Shown one piece after another: positions 26,972 to 40,463 of a DNA stretch of 64,000 bases; position 1 is the stretch's first letter, and every line of letters starts with the position of its first letter. The stretch is taken from assembly GCF_023973825.1 (NCBI RefSeq), contig NC_090123.1, positions 62,001 through 126,000 of the forward strand. The letters run 5' to 3'. The position numbers and the translations under genes are program-made. The notes under the pieces were generated by a model. The model did no database searches and was not told the DNA's origin. It saw only the letters and a list, made by a program, of their open reading frames with translations. The DNA is from Plasmodium brasilianum (lineage: Eukaryota > Apicomplexa > Aconoidasida > Haemosporida > Plasmodiidae).

Positions 26972-29900
26972 TAAGGTTAAAACCATATATTAATATTTGT
27001 TACTAGTTAAATTGTCTATTATTTTATTATCATTTTTTTTAAATTTATTTTTTCTTGTTATATTTTTTTTTTTAGCCCTATATATTTTTTTTCCTTTGTA
27101 AATACAATATAAATTTATATACATTTAATGAAAGAAAAAGTTTGTTATTAAAATAAAGCATTATTTTTTGAGAATTATGTATAATAAGTATTATTTTATT
27201 TTTTCATTTTATTTAATGTAAAATGTATAATTATTTAATAAAAAAAAATTAAATAAAGTATTAAATTAGCTGAATTAAATTAATTTATAATATAAGGATA
27301 ATTGTTATTTTTAGTAATTCTGTAAAACGGTAAAATTTTTTGATTATTAGTAACGTTGTAAATTAAAATTAATAATGAGGATGTTTGTATTAATTTTGTT
27401 ATAATATATTATAATGAAATAACCCACATTCCTTTATTAACCATACATGTATTAATCATTTTTATATAATAGACACTTCATATATGCGTTGATTAACAAA
27501 ATTTTAAGTTTTATTCGCCTTTAATAATGTATTCAATAAGCATAGTACAAATATTGCAACTTATAATATTAATTGAGACATTTATACATATATTTTCCTA
27601 ATTACATGTAAAAACAATATTTCGAAATTTGTACTTCATTTTTTTTTAACCATAGATTAGTTGTTCATTTTATTCCGTGCTGCAATAAATAAAGTACAAC
27701 GAGAAAAAAAAAAAAACAAATTTCTTTAATATAAAAAAATAAAGTATATACGAAGATAATTGTTTTTTTTTATTTTTAAATTTATATATTATAAATATGT
27801 TTTTATTACATTAAAAATAATGTTAGACTTATTCATATTAACATATAAAGGATAAGTTTAAAGGTCTTTACATATATCAATTATTTCCTTATTACTCTTT
27901 GTTAATGTAGCTATTATAAATATAATATATTTTTATCCGTAACGCGTAACTATTTAATAAAGTATAAAAATATAAATATTATATATTTTCCATAAGAATA
28001 AAAAGATATATTATCATTCTTACCACTGTTTTTTATGAGAAGTTTTATATGTGCATTAATCTGTAAATATATACACCAATTTTATTTTACTGTTATTTAA
28101 ATCCAGCTGATAATGGCATAAACTTTCAAAATAGTACTATAAAAAACAACCATTAAAATGTTAAATAAATTTTTTAATTATATTATATGATTATCTTAAA
28201 TTTTTCCTAAAATGAGTTATTTTCGGATGTTATTTTTTTTTTTAATAAAAAATTGACGCATTGTTCAGGATTTCACTAATTAACATTGTTAATTAATCTG
28301 AGTGTTAGGTGTTGATAATTCGTTATTTAATATATAACTGTTTTGAAAATTTTTATTAAATATCTTAATTCTTTTAAATACGTTTTGTTTATATTTCAAA
28401 AGTAATTTTTATTTCACCAAAATGGCAATTATTTTACAATATGCAATATTGTGATTTAACATTTTTTAACATTTCTCGTTCTTTTGTTGGATACACAAAT
28501 ATATATAATATTAATAATAATATATAATTTTTTCCGTGGTAATAATATAACACATTTGCATTGGTTTAAATACAATTTTAAATGATTGTTTACGCATCTA
28601 ATTTTTTTTATTTCAATTATAAATTTATTATTTTAAAGATATACTTATTTTGAAAATGTTACAAGTATTTATTTAATAACATTCTTGAATGTGTTTTGTA
28701 AAATATGTGATATATAGTTAAATTTTGTAGTATTTACTTAAAATTTTTAAATTTAGAACGAAAAAATTATTACACACTTAAACGGATAATATGAAAAAAT
28801 TTCGTCAACTTTACGTGGACTACTTATAAGTTTACTATCACAAATAAAATAAGGTGAAATAATTTTTTTTTTAATATACCATGAATGGTAAAAATGTTAC
28901 GGGTATATTGTTTTTATTAACATATTTTACCAAAACGTTTTATGCTTCATTCTTTGGGTATTGTGTATTAATTTTATTCTTTATATTAAAAAATTTGTAA
29001 TTGTAAATATAAATATATATATATCACTAAGATTAGCCTCTAATTAGCTGAAAAAAATAAAAAACAATAATAATGATAGGCATGACGCCAAAAAATTATA
29101 TACTTAAATGCTTAATAGTAATAGAATACAGTAAAGAATGTGCCAAAATATACTATTTAACTTATCTTACGGAATGATAAGTTCATGTGAACTTTTAATA
29201 TTTGAAACCACATAAATGTGTATAATACTTTACTGAATTCTTCTATGCATTTGTACGTAAGAACTTTTTATAATCCAATTTTTAAACAGAATATCATGTA
29301 TAATATAAAATGAATGATACACTTTTATAATGCACTAACAGAATTGGCCATGTATAAAAACATATCATTCTAACTTTCTTACTACGAATTGTATATACAT
29401 GTGACTTATAAATAATCTACAAAAAAAAAAAAATAAATAAAAACGAAAATATAACCATAATTTTTAAATAGAAAAAAAATATATATATATATATATATAT
29501 ATATCATATTTAACTTTTCCAATGTTTCTATGATACATTTTTTCCTGTATCCCTGTGTGAAATAGGGAACGAAAGACTTAAATATATTTAGATGTTTCGA
29601 AAATGATGAAATTCTGAAATAAATTAAAAGCAAAAATTACAAAAAAATTAAAACACACAAAACTTGTACATAGGGCAGTTTGTATTAATATAAACATAAA
29701 TGCAATATTTTAATATTTCAAAAATATATAAATATATAAATAAATAAAGAAAAACATTCATTTTTGTTTTATAACTTATTAGTGTTAAGTAATATAATAA
29801 CATAAAGGGACTCATTAAGCTAGGAATCAAGAAGAACACTATATTTATATTAAATATTTTCATTCTATTTCTTATTTTATTTTATAAATTTATTTTTTTC

Positions 29901-32900
29901 TGTAAAATTTCTTTTAAAACTGTAAACATTTTTTTTTTTTTTTTTTAAATACACATAGATTCATAGGAATAAAGAGAAAATTGTCACAACAAATTTTCAG
30001 AATTTTATTTCCTTTATTTACTGTCAGTATGCAGGAATTGTATATGATTTATCATATTTTTTTTCCTATTTAATTTTAAAAGTTATATATGTATAAATGT
30101 ATGTATATATATAAATCCATTTTAACAATGGAAAAATAAAGAAAACAATACATTTATTCTTACGAACTATCATACTTACATTCTCTTTTAACTTATATAA
30201 TTTAAGTATTCTCATTTACCGTTTACATTTTATAATTTACATAGGAGACCCGTTCAGCAGTAGTATCATTAATACAATACTGTTTTCGTTAAATGGCACT
30301 TTCCGTTTGTGCACTATAAAGTTTATTTCAGTGCAGGGTATTATATTAATATTCAAATATTAAATATATGTTAAAAATTATTATATTTTAAGGGTAATAT
30401 TCCTTCATTTTGTAATTTCATATTACTTCATTAAATGAAATAAATTTTTTAATGTAAAAACGTTGCTTTCAAGTTCATTTCAGCACTACTCATAATAGCA
30501 AATATAAAAGATTCTATAATATATATATATTTATATACTTACATATTTTGAAGTCAAGTAGACATCGATTTTTGCAACTTCAAATTTTATACATTATAAA
30601 AATTATTAATTTCATATTTATTTAATGCTTATATAAAAGATCATGAACAAAAATAATGGACTTATGAAAATGATATTTTTTTATCCTTACAATTTGATAT
30701 GATCTTCAATCTTATATCATTATAATTCAAAAATATACAGTTCATATTATCTAATATATATATATATATGGGTATGCAGTAACTTTTGCTTGAAGGTTTA
30801 TTAACATACTGAACCTTACCCAAAGGGTTTCTTTTATAATAGGTAATTCAGGATAATATATATATTATTATTTATAATTAATAATTACATATTATTATAG
30901 TTCAAAAAAGAAGTAGATCTTAAATAATTAATAACTTCCTTGTTGCAAATTTTAGTAAAAATAAGATTTATAATATATTAATCAGTGCTATCATCTTTAG
31001 AAAAAAATAATTTTACATACTGTCATGAAGACATTGATTTAATCTGTAAGATACGTATATAAATATATATATATTTCGAAAAAATTTATAAAATTTTATT
31101 ATAAATTTTTTATCAGTGGATATATATATATGTATACATATATTACAATATTTAATATATTAAAAAAATTTTAAATTAAAACATTTTGGTAAAGTTCTGT
31201 CTTTGTTCTAATATATTTTTATGTAAGAAAAAAATAATTAACCACCACTACAACATTATTTAAATAATCAATGAAAATTTAATAATTAAAAAGAAAAATA
31301 ATTTGAGAAGTATAAAATTAGGTTCAATTTTATGCATATCCAGTTATAAACGAAAATTTTCTTATACATTGAGTATAATAAATATATATTATACCTGTAC
31401 TTAAATATATATGTGTAATGAACAAAATTTAGAACTTAATGGTACATTAGTTATAAATTATAATAAGTTGATAAAAAATGAGAATTACAGTATTTCGTTA
31501 TAATTTTTTGTAAGAATATATAAAAATTTACAACTTAGAATTATTATTTATATTTTCTGTTTCAGTAAAATTAATGAAAATGACTATATAATTTTTTATA
31601 TTCCTTGGTAATAAAATAAATTTTAATTTACTTTTTGGTACAATAAATGAAGATTAATGTACATAATTTTGTACTATCAAAAGTTCTTCATATTTTATTA
31701 AAAATAGTAACTGTTTATTTTTTCTTTTGTTTTATATTCCTAAAAGATAATTTTTAATCTTTTTTCTTTATTAAACTTATTCCTTAATTCATTTCTTAAT
31801 AATATATATTTATTATATCAGTATAATATATAAATTAATATATATACAACATAAGCATGTGTTCTATTTCTTATATAATGCATAGCAGTATAATATATAT
31901 ATACACATATACTACTCCTCATTCGAGTAATATTTAAGTTCTAATGATGTATCTATATAATATTAATATTTTATGACTTTTTTTAAAAAAACACTTCTAT
32001 TATTATATATTATAATATTATATATATTATTTATAATTTTCCTTATTTTTGTATGTATCTTTTTTTTATTATATTTCAATTATTAACATTATTATTATTA
32101 TTATTATTATTATAACGGATTTTTATAAAAATAAAGTTGGACGCAATCAAACATGTTGTATTCATAATACTATATTTTTATGGACCTACTTTTTATTATC
32201 ATTATTAGAATTTCTTACATTTTTCATATTATATAAAATACATATAATCTTCCATTGGAACCGCTATTAAATTACATTATATAGTAAAATAATTTTTAAA
32301 AAAATATTTATAATAAAACCATAATATTTTTAAGTTCATTAACACAAAAAAAAATGCCCTTGTTAACTAAATATAATTAACGAAACTTTCACTATCTTTT
32401 TTATCCTAAAAAATATTAATATTTATAATTTATTTTAATATATACATGCATATTTAAATAATAAAATTTTAAAAATTGTGTTGTTATTCTATAATTTTTG
32501 CTGTTAAAGTATTTATTCATAAAAGAATATAAAACAAAAAAGTATTATATATATGATAAAACCGTTAGATAATTATTGAAAATCTGCAATATTCAAATTT
32601 TTACAAAATAAATCTAAAAAAAAATATAAAATACATATACTTTTTCCTCTTTTATTTTATTTGTAAAAATAAAAAATATATACTTGCAAAATAATATTTT
32701 TGAATGTTATTCTTTATAACAGACTTTTCTCTGTTATTAACAATCTATTTATTAATATTATTATTTAAATAAAAAAATAAAATATATTACAACTTCAGTT
32801 TTTAGTAATAGAAGTTATTTGGAAATTCTAAATTGTTTAAAATTATTCTTAAAAATTTATAATTTTTAAATACCCCTGATTCAGTTCCTTATAACGAAAG

Positions 32901-33091
32901 TTTGTTTTAATAGTATTTTTATAAAAAAAAAAAAAAGAATGTGATAAATCTCATTTTAATAAAACAAAAAATTGAAGAAAAATATATAAAACTTATCTAA
33001 AATTGAAAATACTACAAAAAATTTATAATTATAGAATAAACATATTATTTTACAACAAAATTATGCTTTCAAACTTTTAGAGAATTCCAAA
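25926..33091. other. AT-rich intergenic region, about 7 kb
   Basis: No gene was recognised. Two tiny coding-like pieces were seen. One is plus-strand 25948-25981 (FYSEDVTEELN), between a tttttacag acceptor-like and a GTAATC donor-like site, only 22 bases upstream of the PHIST start on the opposite strand. The other is minus-strand 26809-26764, ending KRRKYAEEQPIDD and a stop, after an ataacag acceptor-like site. Both are too short to call. A (TTA)n tract lies at 32089-32113, and TA microsatellites lie at 29476-29504 and elsewhere. Confidence 0.45.
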
Positions 33092-34365
33092 ATGAAGAAA
33101 AGCAACACTAATACATTCATCACTTTTTGCAAAGTTTTTAGCTCCACCCTTCTAATATGGGTAGCTCAACATGAGGTATTGTATCAACTATTGATATTTT
33201 AAGAAATTTTTACAATTTATATTTTTTTGCTATTTTATTATATTTTTATTTTAATAAAGTTTGATTACGATATTGAAGTACACATATATAACATGTATAT
33301 ATGTAATATATTCGTTTGACTAAATATTGTATGTATTCAACTAAATTATTTTTACTATAGAATAACTATGAAGAATCATTTGAAAAAAATGCTAATTTCA
33401 ACACAATGAGTTTAAGAAATGGTAGATTGTTGAAGGGACAAACAGAAGTATATGCTAACTATCCTTCACAAGATGATTTATTTTTAAAAGGCGGATCAAT
33501 GGAATCATTATATGATGATGATGTTGTTTTAAAAAACAGAATAAATGGTTTAATTAAGGATAGCTCAATTAAAAATAGATATGATTCATTTCTGCAGGAT
33601 ATCGATTATCAAAAACAATTTAATGATATTATGAAAAAAGAAAATAAAAAAAAAAATGGTTATGTAACAAAAGATATGAACCTTAACGAATTTTATGAAT
33701 CAACGGAAAGTATTAATGATTTAAAAAAAAATAACAAAAAAAATGGTAATGTAACAAAAGATATGAACCTTAACGAATTTTATGAATCAACGGAAAGTAT
33801 TAATGATTTAAAAAAAAATAACAAAAAAAATAAAAAAATATCACGTGCAGCAAAAAATAGAAATGATGATGATATAAGCGGATCAGAAGCTCTTCAAAAT
33901 ATGGTTCATCAAGCTTTACAACAAGAATAACCTAAAAAAGGGTTTTTGAAAAAAATATATGATTTAGATAAAAAATTTGAAGCTGAAATGTTACGTGCAA
34001 TGAAAAATAGTAATTCAGACGCAGGTTTTCATGAATGTAGATTTAAAAATGGAAAAGAAATATTTAGTGTCTTTTTGGAAAAGGCTAGAATATATATTCC
34101 AATAACTGTAAGCATGTTGGTCACATTGTTCTTTATGTGTATTTGTGGTGGTACTATGAGTAAATCTGCTTCAACTCCAGCAACCATAGGAGGAGGATTT
34201 TTCTTTGGTTTATCCTTTGTTGTATCAGCTGCACTTATGATTTACTACGCACTTAAATTTGGTAAAATGAAGAAGGTGCATAGTTTTTACAAAGCAGTCA
34301 ACAGAAGTAAAAACAGCAGAACAAGAGCAGTAAATCACAAAATTCAAAACAGAAAAAATATGTAA
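33092..34365 (+). pseudogene. Pv-fam-d-like exported protein, interrupted by one in-frame TAA
   Basis: Exon 1 is 33092-33175 (28 codons, leader TFCKVFSSTLLIWVAQ), donor GTATTG; exon 2 starts at 33361 after actatag, phase 0. Residues 50-55 read RLLKGQ in the context RNGRLLKGQTEVY, the position and style of the export motif in Pv-fam-d proteins. Then come an acidic segment, two 29-residue repeats (33655-33828) and a stop TAA at 33928-33930. In the same frame the reading continues from 33931 to TAA 34363-34365. That part encodes a helical segment (LDKKFEAEMLRAM), two membrane spans (PITVSMLVTLFFMCICGG and GGFFFGLSFVVSAALMIYY) and a basic tail. Reading past the stop gives about 361 residues. The lower half is undamaged, so the nonsense change is recent, a sequencing error, or read through. 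The family name is from memory. Confidence 0.7.
33655..33828 (+). repeat. Two-copy 87-bp tandem repeat inside the fam-d-like gene
   Basis: Two consecutive 87-base units (33655-33741 and 33742-33828) differ by about one base (NGYVTKDMNL against NGNVTKDMNL). Each encodes 29 residues with core LNEFYESTESINDLKK. The near-identity suggests a recent in-frame duplication. Confidence 0.9.
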
Positions 34366-37300
34366 AAAATTATGAATGGCATTATAAATTATTGAAGATT
34401 ATATTTATTTTTTAAATACACTCCAAATTTTATATAACTTATAAGGAAAAATATATATAAATATGGTATTATATATGTAGGATAAATACGTATATTTAAT
34501 GTTTGGTTAATTTTTATATTTCATTTGAAATCTTAAGGAAATACCTAATATTTTTTATATTATAATTTTTATAATATTGATGTTCGATTCATAATTAGAG
34601 GATTTGTTTGAATATAATTATATTTTTATGTTTATTTATGTAATAAAAAAATTGATCTTTATTAGTGATCTTCTTTACTATTGTTTTTCCTTATATGTTT
34701 TATGTGTGTTTCATATATATATATATATATATGTAATAAAGGTGTTATAGTAAAATTTGTATGTATTAAGTTAATAATTCATAAAGACTTATTTTTTGTA
34801 ATTAAACTTAAAAATTAATTCTTTTTCCTCTTAAAATATTTTAATTGTTGTTCACGTTTTAAAACTTCATTAACTTATTATTATGACTGTTCATTCCTAT
34901 TTATCATTAATTTTTCTGATATGTAATTGATATGTATTATCTAATATTTGCATAACAAAAATGATGGTTTTTTTTTTTTTTATTGCATTTTTTTTTTTTA
35001 ATTATGATACACACTTTTCTTATTAAAAACTTTTATTTATAACTATATTAAATATAGTTACACAAATATAGATGAAATTGTACTTCCTTTATTATTGCAT
35101 TTATATATAACAAAAAGCGCATTTAATTAAAAAAGAACCACATAAAAATTGTATGTTTTTTTAAATATAGCACATATTTCACCACGGGACAAAATACTGC
35201 TACAGTTAACTTAATGTTAAAAATGGTTCTTATAAAATTGTTTTTATTTAATTTTTAATTATTACTGCTACATTATTTGTTTCTTATATTATCTTATACG
35301 ATAAAAACTATGTACATATTTTTTTTTTTTTCTAACGGAATTATTAACCCTTACGCATAAAATAAAATAACCACTTAAGTTATAGCTTTTTTTTTTTAGA
35401 TCTTTCCTAATTATATGTCTATAACTTTAACTGTGAAAAGCACTAAACAGAATAATATAAGCTTATATGCATATATATCATGTACATATATACATCAGCT
35501 TATATAAAAATAGATGCCTAATGTTATAATACTTTTTGTTAAATCTCGAGACATCTATTAAATACCTTATACTTTCCTACAATACTATGCCAAAATAATG
35601 AAAAAAACATATACCTTAAAGAAGTACTTAATAAGTGCTTAATTTTATAAGTAAATAATAATTTACGTACACCTGATCGTATATATGGTTTTCTTGAAAA
35701 TATTCTTAGTGAAAATAAACATATAAATTTAAAAAGAAGATATGTTTTTTCCTTTTTTTTTGAGGGGGGGAGATTTTTTAGGTGTATTCCTTTACTAATA
35801 AGCTATTTTGTTACAACTAAGTTGTCCTTGGCAAATTATAAAAAAAAAAAATAGAAAGGTTCTTATATTAATAATTATATAATGTTTCTAATTTCATAGA
35901 AACTTATATTAATTCACCCAATTTTACAGTATAATTTTATACTTTTATTTTATTCATTTCTAAGAAAATAGCAATAAAATTCTGCCAGTAAATAATTTCA
36001 TTATAGACATTATAATTATTCGTTTTCTTATATTTTTTAACAAAAATTAATATTCTCACAAATCTTCCATACCAAATAATAATCCTCGATTCATAGCGAA
36101 CGAGTTGTAACGTTAATATAATACTATTTTTGTTTTACCATTACACTAGCTTGTATATGATGATTAAGATTCTACTTTTATATTGGCATAACAATTTATA
36201 TTTTTACCTAATAACTTATTATATACTATAAGTTTATTATTACCCCTTATAGGAAGATTACAATTTACATTTTCCTTTCCTTCTGGCATGGAATTGTTAT
36301 ATTTTAAATCTCAGAATTTTTTTATTCTTTGCTATTCCATTTTTTAGTAAAATAGTTTATTTTTTATAAAAACATTTCCATTTAAGCACATATTTAAACA
36401 GTTTTATACGTTTAACATTTCTCTTAAAAAAGAAAAGTTATTTTAACTTTTTCTCCCATAATATTGGCAATACACGGAAACATTATATTAATATTTCTAT
36501 TGACTTAATCTAATAATACACTCAAATCTATTTAGTCTTTTATAACTGTTTTTGCAAAGGATAATAATAACTGTTCCTTGATGATTACTTTTATTTTATT
36601 CTCTTTTTCATCAGAATAGAAGCTTCATAATAAGTAATAGACATGATCAATAATCATTATCCATGCTATATTTCATTACTATATATAAAAAAACGTATTT
36701 TATTCAAATACAGGCTATTGATTAACGACATTTATAAAATAACAATAAATGTTTATATGATATGCCATGAATTCTCCTAATTTGCACATTTAAATAATTA
36801 TTAATACTTTAATATAATTCACAGTTTTATTTGTTTTAATAGTTTCTATTTTAATGTTAAAAATATAAGTTGCATTTCCTATTTATTTTATTATTATATT
36901 ATTATATTAATATATAAAATTAGGGATAATCTTTTCTTGTCCGCTGCATTTTACATTTAATAGTAATTTTTCCCTTACAACTTCCTAGTATAAAAATATT
37001 GTCAATTTTGCATATATGCCTATTTTATTATTATCATCTAATGCTACAATAATATTGTAAATGTAGAGCTTTTTTAAACAATGTAATACTGAGATATATT
37101 TATTTATATATTATTTTATTAAATTTTAACTTTATATGCATTTATACCATTTTATATCAATTTTAGTGTAATACAATATGAATTTAACTATTAACATAAA
37201 ACTTAATTTCTTTCGTAGACCTATATATCATTAAAATCTACAGAATTAGGAAAATTTTTTTGTTAATTTAAACTCCTCTATTAATTGTAACAGTTCAATA

Positions 37301-37735
37301 ACATAACAAAAAAATATATATAGCATTTTTTCTTAAAGGAGCAATAATCCTAGTGTAATTCTATAATACATATTTGAACTTAAATAATGTACAAAAATAT
37401 ATATCTCTTATTAATTAGTTAACTCATTTTTTGTGCAGAAAATTGATTATTGTTGTATATATATTCCTACTAACTAAAGGTTTTCAAGTTGGTATATTTA
37501 AACACCTTATAATGTATATTTTCATTGACCTCCATTTTAGCATACATAATATAATATTACTTTATTCAAGTTTAATAGAATTTTAATCTTAACCTTAATT
37601 AATATATTAAATAATAATATATAATAATATACGCGTATTTTACTGCAGGTCTTATGAACAAGCAAATATACTAATTAAATATAATTCAGCAAAATATTAC
37701 TTTGCAAAAGAAATTGTAAAACATTTCAGTACAAA

Positions 37736-37780
<45 letters not shown>

Positions 37781-39407
37781 GTATAAATGTATTATATGTA
37801 TTACGATTTTTGCTGTATTATTCCCGGTCTTGTGCTAGTAAGGCGAATTGTTCACCCGCTTATTTATCGTGTTCATTTTTCATAAATTTACATAAACAAT
37901 GAGATAACTCAAAACATTGCAAAACATATGATCTAGCAATGCTTTTGTGAATGTTTTTATAATGTATTCACTATAATTACATATATCTAAATATTTTAAT
38001 GTTTATTATTTTGCATAAATTTACTTTTTGAATTTAAATAGAATTACATTTATCATGGTATTTTTTTTATTTTTGATATAACCTATCTACAGAACAAAGT
38101 TAATTATGAAATGTACTGTTATTCTAGGGGGAACAACCGAAAAGGATATAATAAAACTTTTATTATTAAAATATACTATTATTAAACTGCAATGTCATTT
38201 TCCCGCTAACTATTTATTCATATATAAATATATATATAATAAATGAAGATTCAATATAAAAAGGTACTAAACAAATTTCAATAATTAATATCCTTACATA
38301 AATATAAATAATAGGAAAGCTAATAGTGATAAAATTATTTATAATTTTTTTTTTTTTTTAAATGTTTCACATAAATGATTTATACTTCTTCCATATTCTT
38401 AGTTTAAAATTAGAAGTATATTTGCATAATTATTAGAAATTAAAAAAAAATTTCTGTCTTCAATATTCAAATTTATATTTTCAGATGTTACTTTTTCATA
38501 TATACTCTTATTAATAAAGATTACAAACTAATATATAAATTATATAATATGAAATAAATACAAAAATACATTATATATTAATCTTTTATACTATTCCCTT
38601 CCCGCTAATTTATACGTAAATTTTTGTTTTATTACTTGTATAATGGCTGTTTCTTATGTTAAACATAATTAGCATATAATTTATTTCACAGTAAAATCTA
38701 TATATCAAAATTTGTCTTCCACTTTTACGTTCTTGTGATTATATATATACAGAAAAGAAAAAAAAAAAAAAAAGCAATTAAGATAATATAATTTAACGTT
38801 GAAAGTATTATTTTACATTCTCTATTTGGGATAAGGATGCACTACTAATACTTACCACCCTATATATATATTTACTTAAAAATATAAAACAAAAAATTTG
38901 TAGCTGTAGATTTAGAAAAAATTTGAATATTTATCAGTTTTTTAATAAAAGAATTTCTTAAAAAGTAAAATTAAAATTAATGTTAATATATTCGCACTTC
39001 ATAGTTACGAGTGTCGAATTTTTAATATAATTATAAAGCAAAAATATGTAAAACTTTTACATAAACAAGACTAAAACATTAAAAAAAATTAAAAAGAGTA
39101 AATTTCTTAGAATAAATACTCAAATACAAAAAAATTAAAACACAGTAGTTTAATAAATATTTACTATCAAAAAGTATGTATATATACACATCCGCACATG
39201 CGATATATTATGTTTCATAAATGCAGCATAAGAATTTACTTCAGCAATACGAAAGACACAGTATGTCAAATGCTTAATTACATAATTTTTAATTCTTCAG
39301 CAGGCGATTTTTAAAATACTCTAATGTTATAGAACACATTAAAATTTAGTTATTTGTAAAGATATAATGTTTCGAAATTAAAGGTCAGTTATTTTATATT
39401 TTATATA
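34366..39407. other. AT-rich intergenic region, about 5 kb
   Basis: No coding-like sequence was recognised on either strand. Notable simple sequence includes a run of seven G at 35764-35770, which is rare at this base composition, and a long (AT)n tract at 37739-37772. Confidence 0.5.
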
Positions 39408-40463
39408 TTATACATTATATAAATATTTAATTAAATGTTTCTTACAGGTTTCAGAAAAGGATTCCTCTGTATTATATTCCTTTTTATCTTTTGGTATTTT
39501 TCCTGATATATTACGAAAGGTCCTTCCTTGATATCGTAATGTCAATATTGTTAAGGGGAGTAAAATAAGAGATAAATATAATATATAAATACTACCACCT
39601 ATATCAGAAACTTTTGAACTGAAAATAATAAATCCTATGACAAATAGGAATAGTGGAATCACTGGAAAATAGAGGTAATATTTTTGTATTGAACTTTTTC
39701 TTTTTGTATTATAAGTTTTTTCTTGTCCCAAAATGTAACTATCTTTAAAATTTACCTCATTTGCCATATTATTATTACTAGAAAATATACAACTTCCCTC
39801 ATCCAAACTTGATTCACTTGCTGTTAAATCCAGATCTGAATCATTTATAAAAAAGTCGCTAATTTTATTTTGACATTTGTTTCCATGTAATAATGTTTCT
39901 TTTGAAAATTGTTCCTCCAAATCTTCTTCCTCCAATAAATTTCTTATAAATAATTTTCTATTTTGCATTTCATTCCATGGCATATTTTTTCTTAATTCTT
40001 TTTCCTCAAGAAACCTTTTTATATAAGAGAGTTCATTTCTTCCTTTTCCATTTGAGAATGATGAGGTATTATTATTAAACTTGGTGAAACATGTTTTTTC
40101 GAAGAAAAGCTTAAAATAGAACATTAAACGTATGTACCCATATATGTACATATTTTTATATACATATATATATATGAACTTGTACACGTAAATATATATA
40201 TATATATGTTTAAATAAATATATAAGCATACATATATACGTACACAAACATATGTATGTATGTATGTATGTATGTACGATTTCATAATTCACAAGTTCCA
40301 ATTTTAATCATATTATAATTTTGAAAAATAATAATGAACTCTCATAATAGTATCTTACATTATTAGAAGTATACAATGTCCAAATGAAAAGACAATATAA
40401 AAAGAGCTTGACTAAAAAAGGGCAAACGTTTATTTTTACTTTGTTATTAAATTCCTTCGCCAT
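39408..40463 (-). CDS. Exported two-membrane-span protein with two PEXEL matches
   Basis: Exon 1 is 40463-40359, 35 codons with a hydrophobic recessed leader (CPFLVKLFLYCLFIWTLY). The donor is GTAAGA and the acceptor is ttttaag; exon 2 is 40109-39408, phase 0. The product is 268 residues. Two canonical export motifs are present: RFLEE at 67-71 and RNLLE at 91-95. The acidic middle is followed by two membrane spans at about 181-199 (YFPVIPLFLFVIGFIIFS) and 206-227 (SIYILYLSLILLPLTIL) and a charged tail. This architecture is shared by several Plasmodium exported families (the fam-l/fam-m style), but I do not recognise this member. It would be cleaved by plasmepsin V and exported to the host cell. 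The open frame running into the intron up to 40301 is microsatellite and not exon. Confidence 0.75.
40251..40276. repeat. (GTAT)n microsatellite in intron
   Basis: About six copies of a four-base unit (tatg/gtat) lie within the intron 40358-40110 of the two-span exported protein gene, next to other TA-rich tracts. Confidence 0.85.

Noticed and set aside
32089..32113. (TTA)n run encoding poly-Ile
   Set aside because: Simple trinucleotide repeat in non-coding DNA.
40110..40301. Upstream extension of the two-span exported protein frame
   Set aside because: It encodes only Tyr/Ile/Val-rich microsatellite sequence and lies between a good donor (40358) and acceptor (40110), so it is intron.
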